In this document: in pieces, positions 6,130 through 8,958 of the stretch | Layout of the letters: each line of letters begins with the position of its first letter | Position numbering within the stretch: position 1 is the first letter of the stretch | Source: JABDGC01 sp964466595 | GTDB taxonomy: Bacteria; Pseudomonadota; Gammaproteobacteria; DSM-16500 | Assembly: GCA_964466595.1 (NCBI GenBank) | Contig: CAYXNR010000066.1 | Location: 1 to 8,958 of the forward strand | Direction of reading: 5' to 3' | DNA length: 8,958 bases | Position numbers and translations under genes: made by a program | The notes under the pieces: model-generated | Seen by the model: the letters and a program-made list of their open reading frames with translations, nothing else | The model's database searches: none | Told to the model about the DNA's origin: nothing

Positions 6130-6504
6130 AGCATATAGAAGCAATCCGCAATATTTTTCAAAATGGCGAAAATCAGTATCTCCGGTAATCAGCGGGATGT
6201 GATGATCGATACAGCTTTGAGCAATCAAGGTGTCTGCTAACCTAGCCTTTAATTTTTTGGAAATTAATTTAGATCGGTTCATGCCGGCTCGCTGCCAATA
6301 GTTTTCGCTCGGTTCTAAAATAGGAAGTTCTAGTATTTTTTCAATGAAATGTTTTGATAAAAAAGGATCGCTTAATACTTCGACTAAAACCGTGGGAGGC
6401 AAAATTAAAGAATGATAGGTGATGATCTCATCAAGTTTATTTGTTAATGAGTTATTTTTACCCTGAAAATAATCAATTAGCACAGAGGTATCAGCTGCAA
6501 TCAT
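6109..6504 (-). CDS. vapC: PIN-domain toxin (VapC family)
   Basis: A 131-aa protein with a complete PIN active site: D5 in IAADTSVLIDYF, E42 in VLVEVLSDP, D91 in RLADTLIAQ and D109 in ITGDTDFRHF. The ADTSVLID opening and the TGDTDF motif are hallmarks of VapC, a Mg2+-dependent RNase that usually cleaves tRNA or the 23S sarcin-ricin loop. The ATG is one base past the antitoxin stop, so the two are cotranscribed and probably translationally coupled. The usual Shine-Dalgarno AAGGA is rather far from the start (about 12 bases), which would keep toxin synthesis below that of the antitoxin. It differs clearly from the other PIN toxin in the window and has a different antitoxin type, so the two modules are independent. 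Confidence 0.93.
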   Translation of the reverse strand: MIAADTSVLIDYFQGKNNSLTNKLDEIITYHSLILPPTVLVEVLSDPFLSKHFIEKILELPILEPSENYWQRAGMNRSKLISKKLKARLADTLIAQSCIDHHIPLITGDTDFRHFEKYCGLLLYANKTLVS

Positions 6505-6505
6505 T

Positions 6506-6715
6506 TTATCTGTCTTTCCTTAACTCTTTTACATCGATAGAGAATGTTACTTTTCCACGCATTTTTCTTAAATCTTCATAGGTTTTACTTCGAGAGAGTT
6601 GAGTTAAAGCAATTTTAAGGGTTTCAGTGATGCCTTTTCCTGTTACGGCTTGGGCTTCATGTAATAAATTCATTGAGATATGGGCGGTAATTTTTTGCGT
6701 TTGCTCTTTTGACAT
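6506..6715 (-). CDS. vapB: VapB-type antitoxin, 69 aa
   Basis: A small basic protein with an N-terminal ribbon-helix-helix-like segment: strand QKITAHISM, then helix LLHEAQAVTG and helix ITETLKIALTQLSRS. A C-terminal toxin-binding stretch follows, with LRKMRGKVTFSID. The pattern I-x-x-x-L-L-x-E-A...T-G...T-x-x-x-A-L...R...L-x-x-x-x-G-x is that of VapB antitoxins of the DUF2191 type. The start at 6715 is set by GAGGTG at 6721-6726, five bases upstream. A longer frame to 6802 exists but would read through the operon's own promoter, so it is rejected. It should neutralise VapC and repress the operon. Confidence 0.85.
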   Translation of the reverse strand: MSKEQTQKITAHISMNLLHEAQAVTGKGITETLKIALTQLSRSKTYEDLRKMRGKVTFSIDVKELRKDR

Positions 6716-6737
6716 GTTTTCACCTCTTTTGCCGTAA

Positions 6738-6766
6738 ATTATACCGTATATAGTTACGTAAATCAA
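6738..6766 (-). promoter_or_regulatory. Sigma-70 promoter of vapBC
   Basis: On the minus strand TTGATT (6761-6766) and a perfect TATAAT (6738-6743) are separated by 17 bases. The ATG of vapB is 23 bases beyond the -10. It is a near-consensus promoter and expected to be strong unless repressed. Confidence 0.85.
6740..6763. promoter_or_regulatory. Likely VapBC operator
   Basis: TATAC-C-GTATA (6740-6750) is a perfect 5-1-5 palindrome on the -10 element, and TTACGTAA (6754-6761) is a second palindrome in the spacer and -35. CGTAAAT also recurs at 6733-6739 and 6757-6763, 24 bases apart. VapB-VapC complexes bind such paired palindromes over their own promoter. No second binding protein is implied. 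Confidence 0.6.
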
Positions 6767-6770
6767 ACGA

Positions 6771-7084
6771 TTAATGCTCTTCCTCAATCCTGTGCCAATC
6801 ATGGCCTTTCACGCGAGTTACCCAGGGAGCGGCATAAGATAGCGTGAATTTTTCCGGCAAAAAGATCAGACTTAATGAGTGTCTTGACAGAGAAGGGGAT
6901 GGGTTGTAAGAGAGTTTTTGCTTCTGTGCTGAATTTTTGTGGGCGGCTGTATGTCGATTTCCATTTTTATTTTGATGGTATGCATATGGTGGATGCGCTT
7001 GGCAAGGATAGCATCTCCAGTGTGTCTAATATTTTCCGACATACTGGTTGTCTTTGCTCTTCCACATTGAATCCTCTTGGGGCG
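6771..7084 (-). pseudogene. Frameshifted, truncated AbiEii/AbiGii-family nucleotidyltransferase relic
   Basis: Three short reading frames join into one recognisable protein. Segment 1 (7084-6938) includes HTIKIKMEIDIQPPT. Segment 2 (6936-6826) includes KFSTEAKTLLQPIPFSVKT and SDLFAGKIHAILCRS. Segment 3 (6824-6771) reads WVTRVKGHDWHR and then stops. The joined text matches from memory the conserved C-terminal half of AbiEii-type toxins, whose hallmark is K-x-E-x-D-x-x-P-P, then LFAGK-x-HA-x-L-x-R-x-W-x-x-RVKGRDW. One extra base at 6937 (an A-run) and one at 6825 (a C-run) break the frame, and an in-frame stop at 7085-7087 cuts the N-terminal half, with the catalytic nucleotidyltransferase motifs, off. 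About 100 of an expected 250-300 residues remain, so it is dead. Its 3' end runs into the vapBC promoter. Confidence 0.72.
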
Positions 7085-7115
7085 CTAGATTAGTCAATGG
7101 GTTAGACTGGCTCAA

Positions 7116-7132
7116 ATCTATCGAGGATAGAT
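7116..7132. repeat. Small perfect inverted repeat after the MBG gene
   Basis: ATCTATC (7116-7122) and GATAGAT (7126-7132) form a seven-base stem with a GAG loop, 43 bases beyond the stop of the minus-strand MBG gene. Neither side has a T-run, so it is a weak or Rho-assisted 3' end at best. Confidence 0.4.
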
Positions 7133-7174
7133 GATACTGAGTTTAATAAAGAGCTTCAAATCGCCTATTTTTTA

Positions 7175-8958
7175 TCAAGAGGGTACTTTTTCCTTTACTG
7201 ACACTAAACCGGTCAAAGTAAAGGTTGCTTTTGTTCCCAAAGGACCCTTTAAAACACAGACTTTTATTTCCCCAGCTCCAATGTGAAGCGGCTCGATTTG
7301 ATAATTTTTTGGTAAACCCAATTTCAGGAAGTGGATCGCGTCTGTGGCATTACGAATGTTGACTGCTTTAGAAGGATCGTTCGCCCAAAGATTGAAGTTT
7401 TTTATACTTTCCAAAGACAAAGTCTGTGCGAGAGTCTGTGTTATCAGCTGTTGTGCTCCCTGATCAAGAGTGAAAGAGGTTTCCTCTGTCTCTGTGCTGG
7501 GAGTTGGTTTGCGCAGATACAGAGCTGCTAAAACGATCGTGCTTACCGTCACTATTTCTAAAAGCTTTGTGAGCACGCCAGATGATTGTGCGGGGTGGTC
7601 AGTGAGGAAGGTAGATTGTTGACTCGGTAAGGTCAAGCCATGACGAGTGCTTAGATTATTAGTGTTTTCCGTTCTTTGTTCTTGGGAAGAAGTAACTGGG
7701 TTCGTGGTGATTTCACTGAGTGAGTTGGGTTGTTTATTGAGTAAGGTTAAATCATTGTGAGTGCTCAGCTTGTTAGTGTTTTCCATTTTAATGGTAGGGT
7801 TATTCGTGGTTTCACTCAAAACCGGCAAATTGAGTGGATTAAAAGCTAAATTTGAGGAGCTAGGTAAGGTGCTCTCCTCTTGATAAATAGAAGAATGAGT
7901 AGCGAGAGTAGAGTTTGGCGGGCTGCTTTTACTATTATTTACGATAATAACCCCTTGCGCATTGATTGCAGCTGGGCTTTCACTGAGGGTAAAAAGAGGT
8001 TCTGGGTTTGTATTACTGGGCACAGGACTCGCGTAGCTTAAGGGAGCCATCACACTATTAATTGCTTCCGGAGAAATTGGATTGACAATTAAACTGCCGT
8101 TAATGTAACTGATCGTATAGTTACTCGGATTAAAGGTTCCACCGGTGGCATCCGCAACAATAATCGCATAGGGACTACCGGCGACGGAAGCGCTAGCAGC
8201 GGCCCCTGAGCTTGTTAGTGTCACACTACCTATTGTTTCACCGTTTTGTAAACCACCGCTGGTAAAGGCTGTCGTACCGAGTGAAAGTGTTTCGCTGAAC
8301 GTTTTGCTTTGATTGTTGGCCGTGATGCTTAAACTCGCAGGGTCGACGGTTAAACTGCCATTGTTGTAGCTAATCGTATAGTTGCTCGGATTGAAGCTTC
8401 CACCACTTGCATTCGAGGCAGTGATGGTATAGGGACCACTACCGACAGAAGCGCTAGCAGCAGCACCGGGGCTTGTCAGTGTCACACTGCCTATTGTTTC
8501 ACCGTTTTGCAAACCGCTGCTGATGAAAGCAGTTGTCCCGAGTGAAGTTTGACCGTAAGTTTTACTTTGATTGCTGGCGGTGATGCTTAAACTTGCAGGA
8601 TCAACAGTTAAACTGCCATTGTTGTAGCTAATCGTATAATTACTTGGCGTGAACGTTCCGCCACTAGCATTTGAAGCGGTAATGGAATAAGGACTGCTGC
8701 CGACAGAAGCATTAGCAGCAGCGCCAGTGCTTGCGAGTGTCACACTGCCGATCGTTTCACTGTTTTGCAAACCACTGCTGATGAAAGCGGTTGTTCCAAG
8801 TGAAAGGTTTTGACCATAGGTTTTACTTTGATTGCTAGCAGTAATACTTAAACTTGCAGGATCGACAGTTAAACTGCCATTGTTATAGCTAATCGTATAG
8901 TTGCTTGGCGTGAAGGTTCCACCACTAGCATTTGAAGCAGTAATGGAATAGGGACTGC
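7175..8958 (-). CDS. MBG-repeat surface-type protein, C-terminal part (N-terminus outside window)
   Basis: The frame is open to the right edge; at least 594 residues are visible. From the right edge there are three to four MBG/YDG-type beta repeats of 86-87 residues, each with SLSITA..QSKT, LGTTAF..GLQN, ETIGSVTL, ASGG.F.PSNYTISYNNG and SLTVDPA. Such repeats form stiff stalks in large adhesins and two-partner-secreted exoproteins of the filamentous haemagglutinin type. A linker of about 160 residues rich in Ser, Thr, Asn and Pro follows, then a hydrophobic helix (LEIVTVSTIVLAALYL) with LRK after it, and a unique terminal domain of about 100 residues ending in VSVKEKVPS and tandem stops TGA TAA. 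An anchored C-terminus is unusual for such exoproteins. The TTG at 8770 that opens a frame is inside a repeat and is not the start. Confidence 0.8.
   Translation of the reverse strand, partial: SPYSITASNASGGTFTPSNYTISYNNGSLTVDPASLSITASNQSKTYGQNLSLGTTAFISSGLQNSETIGSVTLASTGAAANASVGSSPYSITASNASGGTFTPSNYTISYNNGSLTVDPASLSITASNQSKTYGQTSLGTTAFISSGLQNGETIGSVTLTSPGAAASASVGSGPYTITASNASGGSFNPSNYTISYNNGSLTVDPASLSITANNQSKTFSETLSLGTTAFTSGGLQNGETIGSVTLTSSGAAASASVAGSPYAIIVADATGGTFNPSNYTISYINGSLIVNPISPEAINSVMAPLSYASPVPSNTNPEPLFTLSESPAAINAQGVIIVNNSKSSPPNSTLATHSSIYQEESTLPSSSNLAFNPLNLPVLSETTNNPTIKMENTNKLSTHNDLTLLNKQPNSLSEITTNPVTSSQEQRTENTNNLSTRHGLTLPSQQSTFLTDHPAQSSGVLTKLLEIVTVSTIVLAALYLRKPTPSTETEETSFTLDQGAQQLITQTLAQTLSLESIKNFNLWANDPSKAVNIRNATDAIHFLKLGLPKNYQIEPLHIGAGEIKVCVLKGPLGTKATFTLTGLVSVKEKVPS
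7616..7783 (-). repeat. Duplicated 114-bp linker unit in the MBG gene
   Basis: ENTN-x-LST-x-x-x-LTL-x-x-x-Q is encoded at 7783-7730 and again at 7669-7616, exactly 114 bases (38 codons) apart. LSE-x-T-x-NP also occurs in both units. The low-complexity linker thus grew by internal duplication. Confidence 0.7.
8080..8958 (-). repeat. Tandem MBG repeat array, about 258-261 bp period
   Basis: The shared TTAAAC that encodes part of SLS begins at 8848, 8587 and 8329, giving steps of 261 and 258 bases; the difference is one codon in the YGQNLSLG/YGQTSLG loop. The two rightmost copies differ at about 12 of 130 compared bases, mostly at third codon positions, while the leftmost copy (ending near 8080) is more divergent (ANNQSKTFSETL, IVADATGG). 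The array runs off the window. Confidence 0.85.

Noticed and set aside
6716..6802. 29-codon N-terminal extension of the vapB antitoxin
   Set aside because: It would run through the TATAAT and -35 of the operon's own promoter; ATG 6715 has a proper ribosome binding site.
6875..7093. Plus-strand 72-aa open frame
   Set aside because: It is antisense to the abiEii relic, whose minus-strand text is recognisable; the plus frame has no family pattern or start signal.
7331..7531. Plus-strand 66-aa open frame
   Set aside because: Antisense shadow of the terminal domain of the MBG protein.
8080..8958. CRISPR array for the regular 3' repeats
   Set aside because: The period is about 260 bases and the repeats are protein-coding MBG units; there are no short repeats with unique spacers.

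Overview
The window (about 40-45% G+C by eye) looks like an accessory stretch of a gammaproteobacterial chromosome. The mix suggests, but does not prove, a Legionellales/Coxiellaceae-type host-associated bacterium: a long flavoprotein with an unfamiliar C-terminal extension, an orphan multi-helix membrane protein, a periplasmic protein and a lipoprotein, several toxin-antitoxin modules, and a large MBG-repeat surface-type protein. No rRNA, tRNA, CRISPR array or complete transposase gene is visible.

Layout, left to right. 1-178: intergenic, with a short perfect inverted repeat and an 11-bp tandem repeat in front of the first gene. 179-2200 (+): class A FAD monooxygenase-like protein whose flavin motifs recall eukaryotic MICAL, with about 330 extra C-terminal residues. 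2311-2984 (-): Phd/YefM-type antitoxin and PIN-domain toxin, with a strong promoter embedded in phased AGTACT sites. 3084-3195: a perfect 22-bp-arm palindrome of the kind moved by REP-associated (RAYT) transposases, with a tandem duplication at its right edge. 3220-4428 (-): 402-aa orphan membrane protein. 4646-5077 (+): exported DUF995-like protein. 5120-6076 (+): TPR-like lipoprotein that stops just after a cytochrome-c-like CAACH motif. 6109-6715 (-): second PIN toxin/VapB-type antitoxin pair with its own near-consensus promoter. 6771-7084 (-): a broken AbiEii-family nucleotidyltransferase remnant with two single-base frameshifts, not previously delineated by any open reading frame. 7175 to the right edge (-): the C-terminal part of an MBG-repeat protein with a C-terminal transmembrane helix and small terminal domain; its N-terminus lies outside the window.

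How it fits together. The two toxin-antitoxin operons are independent autoregulated units that appear to have been inserted between, or at the ends of, older genes: one module abuts the lipoprotein's possibly truncated 3' end and the abiEii relic runs straight into that module's promoter. The flavoprotein and the membrane protein share a short TTPL...RG motif and could be related parts of one host-interaction repertoire; this is inference. The most interesting leads are the MICAL-like flavoprotein, the abiEii relic, the truncated CXXCH protein and the C-terminally anchored MBG protein.
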